DNA from: Catonia carolina
Taxonomy: Eukaryota; Arthropoda; Insecta; Hemiptera; Achilidae
Length of the DNA stretch: 64,000 bases
Direction of reading: 5' to 3'
Assembly: GCA_035578175.1 (NCBI GenBank)
Contig: JAQMRL010000001.1
Span: 369,761,720 to 369,825,719 of the forward strand
Below the pieces are notes generated by a model. That model made no database searches. It was not told where the DNA came from and worked only from the letters and a program-made list of their open reading frames with translations. This document shows positions 12,579 to 22,890 of this stretch, piece by piece (within the stretch, counting starts at the first letter, position 1; each line of letters begins with the position of its first letter). The position numbers were made by a program, and so were the translations under genes.

Positions 12579-12850
12579 CCAATACCTATGAAAAATTAAA
12601 AATACCTAAAATTAGTGCCATAAGAAAAATGCTTGAAATTAATGCTGCAGATCTTATAATTTCTACAATATTCATTATATACTTTTTTTGCTGTAAAAGG
12701 CAAATAAAGACCGCAACCTTAAAAAATACTTTTGTGTCACGATAGCATAGCCTCCCTCAACGAATTTCAGCAGACATTCTGCTTACTCTATCATGTAGGG
12801 AACAAAAATGTAGTATATGGGGCGATTTTAAAGAAAATTAACCCTTTTAA
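12579..12850 (-). repeat. R4 middle section
   Basis: Continues the minus-strand R4 homology beyond the tandem pair. The CGAATTTCAGCAGACATTC, TATCATGTAGGGAACA and GGCGATTTTAAAGAAAA blocks correspond to about 60508-60590. The open frame at 12554-12745 lies wholly inside this repeat and is not a gene. Confidence 0.65.
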
Positions 12851-13798
12851 TTGACCCTTGGTATTGAAGATAGTAAATGTGGAGTGCAGGAAATATTTTT
12901 AAAATTAATTTTGCGTATAATATACGCAACGTTATCAAGAGTTTTACACGAGACGGTAACGTTTTCAATAAATTAAAGTACATCGTTATTCGCAGATAGG
13001 AACTAACGATTCTGATTTAACTTTGAAGAACTATAAAATTATCATGTCATAACCAAAAGCAAATTAGTTCTAATTTCTGTGTAAAGTTTTACAATTAAAG
13101 ATGTGACTGTAAAGATGAAAGTACACATTAAAACTGTACAGTAGTTTAAACAAATATTAAAAGTTTCTGTGTAATCTATTAAATCGAAATAAAGTAAACT
13201 TTTAATGTTCAACAAGATAAGTAAGCTAACTTCAATAAGCTTTATAAAACGTTTAATTGGTCTTAAGTATCATTAGTATGATATAAAATAATTTAAAATC
13301 GAACCTACTTATTCTGAAATGTACACCGAGATAGCAAAGAATATCATCCTAAAACGAATATTTTATCAAGAGAATTAAGTTAATTTAATTTCCGTAAAGT
13401 AAATTGGAATTCAGAACAACGAATTGTCAATACGTTGTAATGTGAAGGGAGTTAAAGTGGGATTTAATTTAACTTTTCAGCCACAAATGAAAACTCAGCA
13501 ACTTTCAAAGGATTGAATATAACAGGAACAAATATTAAAATAACTACTCTTCGTCATTCAATTAAATTCATTTGAAAATCTGCTGTATCAATCAAAATGT
13601 ATGACTTGTTAAACATCAATGTTACATAATTATTTGTGCTGAAACATCTCATTAATTTTCTTAACTTTGTTTAAAGATTTACCGTGTTAATCAAGTTACT
13701 CTTTAATGTGTAAGTTATTTGACATCTTAAAAATACTCTTCTGTTTGTATTAGCTAATAATTATTAAGTTTAAATAATATCATAAAATATTTAAGTAA
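12851..13798. other. AT-rich non-coding stretch
   Basis: No gene or repeat recognised. Confidence 0.55.
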
Positions 13799-14195
13799 AT
13801 TCATCATCATCTCTCAAGGATTAGGCTCAATGATCTGTTCCGGAATCCATCTCTTTTTAGGTCTTCTCAAGCCTCGCTTCCCTCTAGGTTTATACTTCCA
13901 TGCTCGTAGAGAGAGTCTGTGTGCTGGGATTCAAAGTACATAGTAGGACCAGTTTCTCTTATATAATTATTCTTAACGTTTAACAAGTGACTGAACATTT
14001 AACTCGGCGCGTATAGCTTCATTACGTACTCAATCTAACCTGGTACAACCTTTAAATTGCCAAAAAAATTCATTTCAGCAGCCTGGATACGAGATTCATA
14101 CCTCTGTAATGACACCCATGTTTCACTCCCATATATTATGAGTGGTGCAGCCATTGCTCTATAAAAGTCCATTTGGGCGTCCTTTTTTTTAGCTT
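13799..14195 (-). mobile_element. RTE-type retrotransposon 3' end, 5'-truncated
   Basis: Aligns closely with 54970-55370. In minus orientation it encodes the ATMAAPLIIYGSETWV-like and AAEMNFFG-like C-terminal reverse transcriptase blocks, with breaks. It ends in GAGCCTAATCCTTGAGAG and a GATGATGATGA tail, the simple-repeat 3' end typical of RTE. Confidence 0.75.
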
Positions 14196-14354
14196 TTATT
14201 GTTATTGGCAACTGTACATTGTTGACAACTACCCAATTTGATCGCTGATTTTTGCTGTATTTTTTGACGTAGTAGATTAGACATGAGTTTAAACAGGGAC
14301 CCCCAGTAGAGTTTGTTCATGGATGGCTGTCAACTGGTCACCATACAAAATCGC

Positions 14355-14430
14355 TTGCCCAACCGGTGTTACTTAACAAATATAGCGACTTTCTACCAGC
14401 TGACTGACTGGGCTGGCCCGAAGGCCTTGG
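14355..14430 (+). repeat. R5 short dispersed repeat
   Basis: CCAACCGGTGTTACTT and CAGCTGACTGACTGGGCTGG recur with changes at about 24618-24680 and 59095-59168. Only these cores are shared. The element type is unknown. Confidence 0.45.
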
Positions 14431-14528
14431 GCGTCCTATCTCGATTTCTTTCCTATTGTCCTGCGAATAAAACCGTATACAGCACTGAATTTTGCCAGTT
14501 TTCACTCTTTGGTATAACGTACTCCTAA
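14428..14528 (-). pseudogene. RTE reverse transcriptase scrap, minus strand
   Basis: The minus translation contains TGKIQCCIRFYSQDNRKEIE, corresponding to the segment at about 55340-55430 (LTKFRLYAVLFAG..) in the other RTE copy. Too short to be functional. Confidence 0.5.
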
Positions 14529-14695
14529 ATTCATTGCTGTACGCAGATGACACTGTTATTATTTTTGATACAGAAGACAGGCTCCAATATGCCATTTATA
14601 AGTAACAGAAAGCTAGCGCAGAGTTTGGCATAAGAATATCAGCCCAAAAATCAAATATTATGGCATTCAAGGGAAGATAGCCGGTCCGCTCAAAA
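14529..14695 (+). pseudogene. RTE reverse transcriptase scrap with YADD box, plus strand
   Basis: The plus translation reads SLLYADDTVIIFDTEDRLQY (about 14533), then RISAQKSNIMAFKGR, the palm and following block of an RTE reverse transcriptase. It has the opposite polarity to the RTE scraps just to its left, so the locus is scrambled. Confidence 0.65.
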
Positions 14696-16312
14696 AAAAA
14701 CTTTTACGTAAACTACTAGCAAAATAATTCTTTATTTTAAAGCAACAGGACAACACATTCCTTACATTCACAAAGTTCCCCCATTGGGTTTTCTTAAATC
14801 ATGACATAAAACAAAGGAATTTCATCTACTCATTATTCTACTTAAGAATAGATTATAGATTTACATTACAATAGATTTAGATTAATAGATTTTAGATTTT
14901 GGTGTATTTAAAATATTCTAGTAATTGTTTTCCTTAGTGTAGTACATGAAATAAACTGATTTTATCTTTTTTGGGTTTTCTGACTGTACTCTTCACTTTA
15001 TTTTTACCACTTTTAATAAACGAATTACAATTTTTCATAATTGAAACTCTTTGGAATGAAATAAAAATGATATATATTCATTTAGAGTTGTTAGGCCAAC
15101 ACCATTTTAACCCTATAGTAGCAATTTATCAAAATATAGAAATTTTACTTTCCTTAAGAATATGCATGCCAATTTTTAGAACTGTAGCTCGTCGGAAATT
15201 TTAACATGTATTGCAATAGTGGTTCCTAGCTTTTTACTCTTCAGATCCAAGTGAGTTAATTACAAATGCTAACATTTTTGTTTGATCCCAGAGAAACATA
15301 AATAAGTAGAAATTCTGCTTTCTAGATGCTCAAAAAGTTAGAACAGTGTGATCAGTAAGTTTTTGCATCAGTATAGACAGATTATAGGCAAAAACTTGAA
15401 ATTTAATATTGACTTCCTTTATATTTTTTTATAAAATTCAAAATTATTGAAAATTTTTATGGGTTTTAATAATAAATTATTCTTAGTTTGTTATTTAAGA
15501 TGATTAAATAAAGGCAAAAAGCGTTATTTAATAGTTTAAAACCTTGAAACTTACATTAGGGAATTTAATTTTCACGCTCCTTCTTACGGGTAAACATTCT
15601 TGGTAACTAAGCCGGTAATTTGAAAGATAAAATTTCATATAAGACGAAGTAAAATGTCGTTAACATAATGATGATATTGTTGTAATTAGTGTGATATTTC
15701 GTAAAAGACGTAACAGACAGTTGTGCAATGATCCGTAGGTGGTTTTAGGTGGTTACAGTAATTGCTGAAACTTAATGAAACAAAGGGCTCAGTGGAACAA
15801 ACAGATTTAGCAACCTTAATTTAAATAGCCTAAGAAATGTCCTACACCCAAGTAGGTTTACTTGAATTAACGGGATAATCACTTTACTTCACTGAAGTTT
15901 TGAACATCTAAGATGTTTGGCTTTTAGTAGAATAGTACACATTAGAGATGACAAAGTTTTAAAATAATTATTTTCTGGTTATACTTTATGTTTGTATACA
16001 TGGAAAAGCTCTAATTAACCCACCGACTTAGTCAAATGCGCATCATTGATTTTGCTACCTTCCGTTTACCTAGAGAGATGAATTTTTGTAGGGATCGAAA
16101 AGGAAAACTAAAACATTTGTATTCTGATCACTTGTACCCAAGAGATAAAAGAGATTTAACTACTTTAAAACAATAAATATTATTTTAATATCATCCAAAA
16201 GAGCTTCAGTTTGTAAACTCGGCATGCATATTTTATTAATTTTTCGTGCGAGAAGCAATGCATTTTTATTCCGACCACTTGGTCCTTAGTGGTAGGAGTT
16301 TTCATATCGTGT
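14696..16312. other. Non-coding stretch
   Basis: AT-rich with no supportable gene. The open frame at 14971-15204 resembles nothing known to me. A weak internal repetition around 16095-16290 (two 'attctgatcacttg / attccgaccacttgg' blocks) suggests old repeat sequence. Confidence 0.5.
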
Positions 16313-17455
16313 TGTTTAGGTCAACAGCCGAAAGGCTGGTTTAAACCTCTAGGGCAGTGATTTTAAACCGGGGGGTTGCAGACCCCATGAGGATCGTGTT
16401 GATATTATAGGGGGGGTCGCGAAATAATAATGAAATCATTTAATCGTTTTATGATAAAACATCATTTATTATAAACCTACTTATACAAATTTTTTGATGC
16501 AATAAGTACACTTACTTGTAAATTTTAAAAAAATCGGTTTCACGGTTGACTTCAATCACACCACTAAAAATAAAAACAGCAGATTCACGCTTTAGATTCC
16601 TGACTCAACTGAAGTTGTGCAATCGTCAGCGCCTTTTAAATACTGGAAATACTTTTAAATACAGCACGACTTGTTCAAACATGTCCATATGCATGTTAAA
16701 ATATTCTCTCACAGTGAGTATTATAGAAGGAGTTAAATTAAAAAGAGCACGTACACATCAAGTTGGAACTTGTAAATTGCTCATGTATATGCACGTCATA
16801 CATGCATGTTCATGCACGTCGCTACCGTACAAGTATAAACGCAGCAATATCAAATAATAGCAAAGGTTGTATTCCATTTTTTTGTTACTGTGTATTTTAT
16901 TTACAAACATAAAATTAGTGCAGTTTGATTATAATTATAAAATTTAAAAAAAGTTTACATTTATAATTACAGTCAAAATTGAATTATTAATAGTAAGGCT
17001 TACTATTATTATCGGGTTAGGGAGGGGGTCGCGAATTATTAATTTTATTTATTTTCACTATTTGTGGGTCGCGGAGCGAAAAAGGTTCAGAATCACTACT
17101 CTATAGGTTTTACTAAGGTAAAACGATGAATAAAGTGGTTTACAATTGCCTTCCTCACTAAGTTGAAAGAGTATGCTTATCAGCACACCAGACCCTCCAA
17201 AAAGCATCTACTTTCCACCCTGCAAATAACACCTTCCCTTCATTTACCACAGCGTCTGGCTGTTTAATTTTATGAAATTCATTACTCTGAGAAGATATAA
17301 ATCTGACTAGTGTCTTCTACAACTCTACCTTTTTGTTCTTAAATAGTTCAGTCATACAATTGGCTGACTATGTGATAAGAAAAAGAAGTATTTTTTATAT
17401 CCCTGGAATCAGTAGATAGAGTGCAATTAATTTATTACTCCACCTTCCCGTTGTT
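16313..17455 (-). repeat. R3 dispersed repeat, split by a hAT-type insertion
   Basis: Two segments, 16313-16354 and 17107-17455, together match the reverse complement of the uninterrupted R3 copy at 42799-43190. The left segment is the R3 end with its CCAGCC..GGCTG hairpin; the right one carries the rest down to the CAGGTGGAG-type start. The 744-bp insert at 16355-17098 explains the gap. Confidence 0.8.
16355..17098. mobile_element. Non-autonomous hAT-type DNA transposon
   Basis: Its ends are imperfect terminal inverted repeats: CAGTGATTTTAAACC at the left and TAGTGATTCTGAACC (reverse complement) at the right. Both are followed inward by G-rich/C-rich GGGTCGCGA-type sequence, a hallmark of hAT (Charlie/Buster-like) elements. 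The flanks are near-identical 8-bp duplications, CTCTAGGG (16347-16354) and CTCTATAG (17099-17106), the length hAT elements make. It sits inside an R3 repeat, which gives the empty site. At 744 bp it is too short for a transposase, and none is recognisable. Confidence 0.8.
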
Positions 17456-17710
17456 AGTAAATTCCATATCCTAAAAATAAATAAAGTTTCAAAGAGCTGG
17501 TACTCTAAGTTAGACCCCCTCTAATCTGTTGGAACAAATAATCAAAATTCATGGGCTTTAATTTTAGCCATTACTTACAAAATACAAATACCGACTTTTA
17601 AAAATATATTTTTTGGGAAGATAGAGTAATAATACTATGTACTGCTTTAGGATAGTCACCCTTTCTTCATCCCTTAGGCACAAATTACTAAAGTGTAAAT
17701 CCTATAGTTT

Positions 17711-18640
17711 TCACTTTCTCTTGCCTATATGAATATATAGGAAGGAAAGTATTGCTTTCATGTCGATTTTTTTGAAATCGAGTTTTCACCGGATCTATAC
17801 TTTTTAGACCCCCTGAACCCCAAAAAACATGTTCTTAGCGTCTGTGGTCTGTGTGTATGTGTGTGAACAGAATATCTCGAGAACGGAACATCTTACGAAC
17901 TTGAAACGTGAAACTTAAGTTAGATACTACTACCGGACCTGACACTAACTCTTTCATCAAAATCGGTCAACCGGAAGTAGTAGTTTATTTGTGCCATTTT
18001 TTACTTCTTTGCGATTTTCTCAAAAACGGCTCCTACGATTTTTTAAAAATCGCTTCATCTACTACATTTTTTATGTTCTACAAGATAAGGTAGGTAAGCG
18101 CTATGTCTGCCGAAATTCTTGGTGAGGCTGTTTCCTCGAATAGTTTTTTAAGATAGCAACTTTAATGTGCATTTTTGCGCAAAAATGTTCATTATAAAAG
18201 TTGTAGAGAATTTTAAATCTTACAATTTATAATTCAAATATTTTTTTGTATAACGCATAGTTTAGCGGTAATTAGTGATTTTCTGTTTTTTCTCACGAAA
18301 ACGTGTTTCGATGTTTTTAAGATTTCATCCTTAGCATGCATTTTACGACAAAACTGTATATAAAAAATTTATAGGAAATTAAAAGATCTACAACTTTTAT
18401 TTAAAGCATTTTTCTCTACAAAGCCTAGTTTAGCGTGAAGGAGTGATTTTCCGTATTTTAAGGCCAAACTGAGGTTGATTTTCATTTTGCGTCATTCACT
18501 TATGATTAAAATCAGGTTATGGTTTTTTGTTTATTTCTAATGTTCTATTACTAATGTGAGGTTATATTGGTCATTGTTTGCATTGGCAAGACAAAGTCGT
18601 GTGAGTGTTTCACACCAGATTTTTCTGTTAACTTTAAGGA
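17711..18640 (+). repeat. R4 dispersed repeat, most complete copy
   Basis: About 930 bp. It starts near ACTTTCTCTTGCC and a CCTATATG..ATATAGG-type palindrome (about 17725-17751). It passes through a GT-rich patch and the ACTTAAGTTAGATACTAC segment, and ends near GTGTGAGTGTTTCACACC, a 6-bp-stem hairpin (about 18600-18618). Its minus-strand counterpart is 59978-60890. The 18190-18480 part holds two related units (each 'acaact/aatttata...tagtttagcg..agtgattttc'). Both ends carry an ACTTTSTCTTGCC-like sequence in inverted orientation, which hints at a DNA element. No protein is encoded. Confidence 0.75.
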
Positions 18641-19785
18641 AAAATTTTCCCAAATATCAGCTTTCTAGAAGACCGAGAAGTTAGATGACTTGCAACAAGT
18701 GAAAGAGTGACTGACTGGATGAATAAGTCACAAGAATTTTACAATTATACATACGACCAAGTTTGTTTAAATTCTAGCAAATTAATTAAAACTAATTAAC
18801 TATTTGATTATTATTGATTTACTATTTGATTATTATTATTTACATTATTTGTATTAAGTTAAATTTATTTAAAACTAAAAGTAGTACGTATTTCGAACTG
18901 TTTTAAATAAACGCCAAAGTCAGCTTTTTTTGAATAATTAACTAATAATCATTAAGTATTTAATTTAAACCAATATTATTATTATAAATAGTTGTAAACT
19001 CCACCCCAGAATGAAATTAGTTAAATAACTCAATAAGTATGTTCTAATTTACAATAAATGAACAACAATTTTATATTTTATAGGATTTCCGTGTAAATAA
19101 TTAAATTACTTTATATTTCAATTACTTTGCCTCTTGTCACTTGAAGTTATATTAGTTTGATAGAGGGGGCATATGGCATATAGTAATTAACAGAAGGGAA
19201 CATTTGCAAGCCAAATCAACGGTACCACACCCCTTCATCTGTAACTATTTCAACCACACAATTTCCTTCTCACGCCAATACCCCTTTCCTCTCAATACGT
19301 CATATCATTTCTACTGTCACAATACTACTGTGACTACTTTTTTAATCGTCACTCAAAATCATTTAACTTTCATATGAAACTCGGAATATATGTCCGATTA
19401 ATTTCTGCTTTAATCAACCAATTCATAACATCTGATCAACACGACTAGATTTCTGCTTAGCATATACGAGTATATACAATTATAATATGGTTGAATAATC
19501 TGTAATTATTATACTTTGAGTACTTGCAAAATGTTATGTAAGACCTAATTTAATTACTAATATTAATTATAATAATTAATTAATAATAATATAATTAATT
19601 ATTTTATAATTATTAGCATAATGTTAGTTTTCAATATCAGAAATAAAGTACAGCTTTCAATAAAATTCTAATTTAATATTACATTATTATGTTCAAACAT
19701 ATCAAATATATATCTCTAATGGAATTATAGTGATTAATTTACGGTAGTAAATTTTTTTATTTATTTACAAATACGTACCTAATAT
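18641..19785. other. AT-rich non-coding stretch
   Basis: No gene recognised. Long A/T-only tracts occur (for example 19555-19620). Confidence 0.55.
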
Positions 19786-20030
19786 TATATTATTATTATT
19801 ATTATTATTAGCGTATTCTCCCTTAAAGGAAGGCGATAAGCAAACTGAATCATTTTTTTTCTTGTTGTTCTTTTTGTCCACCCAGTACTCTCGCATCCGT
19901 TTTGAGAAAGCCTGTTTCCTTTCTTTTGACCACTTTGGCCTGTGCTGCTTCTGCTTTGGCTGCTCTGGCTCTATCTCCCATCTGTCCACCTTGTTCCTAA
20001 ATATGTTCCTATCTGCGATGTCTTGTTCTG
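19786..20030 (-). mobile_element. 3' end of a decayed non-LTR retrotransposon
   Basis: The minus frame gives VDRWEIEPEQPKQ, then RPKWSKERKQAFSKRM and REYWVDKK. This basic C-terminal tail is familiar from a group of insect non-LTR reverse transcriptases. A short 3' UTR and a (TAA/TTA)n tail (19786-19811 on the plus strand) follow. It is severely 5'-truncated. Related fragments with other parts of the protein lie at 31010-31530 (+) and 50150-50870 (-). Confidence 0.6.
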
Positions 20031-20451
20031 TTATATTATATTAATATTATAATATTATATTATATTATATTATATATACAATTTACAAATACATATAGTA
20101 CAAGTAGATTAATTGTTATATAGGAATACCATTATCTGTAAAGTGTAAAACACTGTGCGGAAGTATGACTACTTTTATATTAGCGTAAAACAATAACCTA
20201 GAATAAACGGTTGAAGATTTTTGAATTGACAGGTTGGCCAATTTATAAAATGAAAATACCGTATGTTGTATTAAAATAATATATTTGTTTGAATTTTAAA
20301 ATCAATAGTTATGGTAGGCTCTAATAAGACAGAAATAAAGCAGGTTTCGCAACTGTATTCACAAGGCGGCCTTATTGATTGATTAGTAATATAGCGGGTT
20401 TTGCAGTTGTTAGCAAAATAGATGGTTTTACATATCATCAACCAGAACATA
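20031..20451. other. Non-coding stretch with two copies of an AGCRGGTTTYGCA motif
   Basis: AT-rich, with a pure A/T tract at 20037-20082. AGCAGGTTTCGCAAC at 20339 and AGCGGGTTTTGCAG at 20393 recur at 21384 and 21580, on the other side of the mariner insertion. No gene. Confidence 0.6.
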
Positions 20452-21380
20452 TGAGGTGTGGCTATTAAATAACGAGACTGACGTTGTAAAAAAATTTATT
20501 TTAATTTTATACATAATCACTTATTGTCACCTTCAATATACACTCCTTCTCTATCCCTACAACGATCCATGCGAATTTTCCATTGTTAAAAACAGTTCTG
20601 GAAGTCAACTTCTGTCAGCTCTTTCAGAACACGTGCCGCTTTCTCTTTTACAGCTTCCACAGACTCAAATCTTGTCCCTTTTAATGCAGATTTCACTTTA
20701 GGGAACAGGTAGAAGTCACATGGTGCAAGATCTGGTAAATAAGGTGGATGTCCTAACACTGAGATGTTGTACTTGGCTAGGAACTTCTTGACAGATAACG
20801 CGGAATGAGCTGGTGCATTGTCTTGGTGGAGAACCCATGATTTGTCCTTCCACATTTCGGGGCGTTTTCCCTTACTCTTTGACGTAGTTTAGAAACTACC
20901 TCAAGGTAAGTAATATTTATTAATTGCTTGACCTTCAGGAACCCAGTGAAGGTACACAATTCCATGGATATAAAAATAAAAACAATCATTATTGCTTAAA
21001 ATTTTTTACTTGCTCATTTGAGCTTTTTCGGATTTCGGTGAAGTTCGGCTCTTCCAGTGCATGAATTGGCGCTTCGTTTCCGGATCATAAGTAAAAAACC
21101 ACGTTTCATCACATGCTATCTTCTACCTGTTCCCTTCGGTGAAATCTGCATTAAAAGGGACAAGATTTGAGTCTGTGGAAGCTGTAAAAGAGAAAGCGGC
21201 ACGTGTCCTGAAAGAGCTGACAGAAGTTGACTTCCAGAACTGTTTTTAACAATGGAAAATTCGCATGGATCGTTGTAGGGATAGAGAAGGAGTGTATATT
21301 GAAGGTGACAATAAGTGATTATGTATAAAATTAAAATAAATTTTTTTACGTCAGTCTCGTTATTTAATAGCCACACCTCG
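20452..21380. mobile_element. Partly inverted (fold-back) mariner element
   Basis: The terminal inverted repeat GAGGTGTGGCTATTAAATAA starts at 20453 and, inverted, ends at 21379. TA dinucleotides flank both ends (20450-20451, 21381-21382), the Tc1/mariner target duplication. The inverted similarity covers about 260 bp per arm (20452-20714 and 21121-21380). Both arms are the 3' end of the transposase gene plus its UTR, pointing outward. The element has therefore lost its own 5' end, which is replaced by an inverted copy of its 3' end. Confidence 0.88.
20583..21128 (-). pseudogene. Mariner transposase, C-terminal two thirds, broken
   Basis: The minus strand first shows the CDETW box (about 21090-21118) with the first catalytic aspartate, then DPETKRQFMHW, a frame-broken middle around 20880-21000, and an open stretch of 89 codons (20586-20855). 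That stretch contains LHQDNAPAH with the second aspartate and PDLAPCDFYLFP with the third. The gap between the last two aspartates is 34 residues, the DD34D pattern of true mariners. The N-terminal DNA-binding domain is missing. An inverted duplicate of the last 40 or so codons, ending in DFQNCF and a stop, is read from the plus strand at 21121-21249. Confidence 0.9.
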
Positions 21381-21456
21381 TATAGCAGGTTTTGCAAAAG
21401 TTTGGAATTTTTAAAGTAATCGTTATACTTCTTAAGAAGGTTTTGCTCAGGACCGT

Positions 21457-21478
21457 TAAATAAGAGATCTCTTATTTA
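21457..21478. repeat. Perfect 22-bp palindrome
   Basis: The arms are TAAATAAGAGA and its exact complement meeting at GATC, and CCG..CGG outside extends the pairing with one mismatch. It lies in a short non-coding stretch (21381-21829) that also holds AGCAGGTTTTGCAA at 21384 and 21580. Confidence 0.9.
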
Positions 21479-21829
21479 GCGGCCCTGGGTCTTGCTACTC
21501 ATTATATTTTTATATTCATAGGATTTATAAAGACGAATCCAATGATACCAATAACACAAAATCGAAAATTTTATCATGTAGCAGGTTTTGCAAATGGGTA
21601 ACAATTTATTTTAACAATAAAAAGATAAAAGTAGATTTCGTGCTTTTAAATTTTATTGATGTTGTTAAGGAATAATTATACCATATTAAAATAGTAAAAA
21701 TGGTTCATAATATAAATCTAGAATGAAATATTAAATTGATTTATTAAATATTTTCATATGTGTGTATTTAAATTTATTTATTAAAATAGAGACTTTCTAT
21801 CTACAAGTATCTTCTAAAACCTACTTGTT

Positions 21830-22140
21830 CATACACTTTTCAGATATTTATGGTTCCACTGCTAATACCAATTTGTCTCGTATACAAGCAGCTCAATCTA
21901 AATTATTTAGGATTATCTCCTACTCCCCTTAGTACGTGCGTAACGAAACCTTACACACCGAGTTAAGAATCCCTTACGTTATTAATTATTATCGAAGAGT
22001 ACTTAAGATGATTTCATAGAAAAACAGATAAACGTAATTAAACAAACAACTTAATTAAAAGAATACACAAATCACACCTATCTGACGTTCCCCAGGGAAG
22101 GTTTAAGAGAAAGTTGAGCAGAAGACACACATGATTACCT
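21830..22140 (+). pseudogene. Jockey-like retrotransposon C-terminal fragment
   Basis: The plus frames give IQAAQSKLFRIISYSP, then a stop where tryptophan is usual, then YVRNETLHTELRIPYV and, near the end, LSDVPQGRFKRKLSR. This order matches the last 80 or so residues of Jockey-clade ORF2 (compare LQAFQSKLLRLITSAP and LPGNPRRRLRRSW in the intact element at 33262-35958). Frame changes and stops make it a relic. The GC-rich unit at 22182-22966 begins just after it. Confidence 0.75.
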
Positions 22141-22843
22141 TTTTATTTATCTGTATCGCCCAAATAAAAAGTTTCTGATTCCACTATCATTGTTAATTGT
22201 TCTGTAAGTGTTTATATTGTCACCGACGCCCCCCAGCATTATCACCGCTGTATATACGGTCCAAGAACCTGCCGCAAGGAGCGCAACGACGCGCAGGCAG
22301 CACTGCCTCCCCTCCGCCAAACAGTGACTCGCCAGACGAGATTTAAGCAGCCGCACATGCCTGCGAATCACAATCGCCATCCAGCTACCAAGCTGGGAAG
22401 AACAAGGAAGTAGAGCAAACAAGAAGAAGATGTACAGCCCAGCCAAGACCGGATGCAGCCATCCCCGGTCAACACTACCGGTGGTGGACTCTACCTTCCA
22501 GCACGGGTCAGTCGAAGGAAGCTCATGCTTGGCGGATAGCACGACAGTGAAGAGTGCGTTCAGCGCAAGGCCGGAGAGATCCGCCTCGGCCGCGCTATCG
22601 GCTAACAGCCTACGCCGACCCGACACTGCGGGGCTCTGGGGGCCACCACTATCGCGCTGCAGTGGGGACCCAACTGCCGTTGGGAGGAGATTAGGCCTGA
22701 ATCCGGTAGCCGAGCCGTCACTCTTCGGACTCCGTTTCCAACACGTCGGCTGGCCGCTTCCGACCCTCAACAACGACCCTTTTCAAGGCCAACCACAGAA
22801 CACACCCGGCCCTTTTCAGAGATACCAAACTGCTACTTATAAC

Positions 22844-22859
22844 GGTCCTTTTCAGGACC
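22844..22859 (+). other. Histone-type stem-loop 3 (perfect)
   Basis: GGTCCT-TTTC-AGGACC is a 6-bp stem with a TTTC loop, preceded by AAC and followed by GCCAACC. Confidence 0.8.
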
Positions 22860-22874
22860 GCCAACCAATTAAAC

Positions 22875-22890
22875 GGCCCTTTTCAGGGCC
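22875..22890 (+). other. Histone-type stem-loop 4 (perfect)
   Basis: GGCCCT-TTTC-AGGGCC is preceded by CCAATTAAAC and followed by ACCAAT. This matches the animal histone stem-loop and its flanking preferences position by position. Confidence 0.85.

Larger units (their letters stand above)
22775..22890 (+). other. Array of four histone-mRNA-type 3' stem-loops
   Basis: Four units spaced 31-36 bp apart start at 22775, 22808, 22844 and 22875. Each carries the loop context CCTTTTCARRR and, just after the stem, a CCAA sequence. The last two have perfect 6-bp stems and 4-base TTTC loops. In animals, this 16-base hairpin with A/C-rich flanks is the site bound by SLBP in replication-dependent histone mRNAs. 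No histone coding sequence is visible in any frame next to it. Confidence 0.75.
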
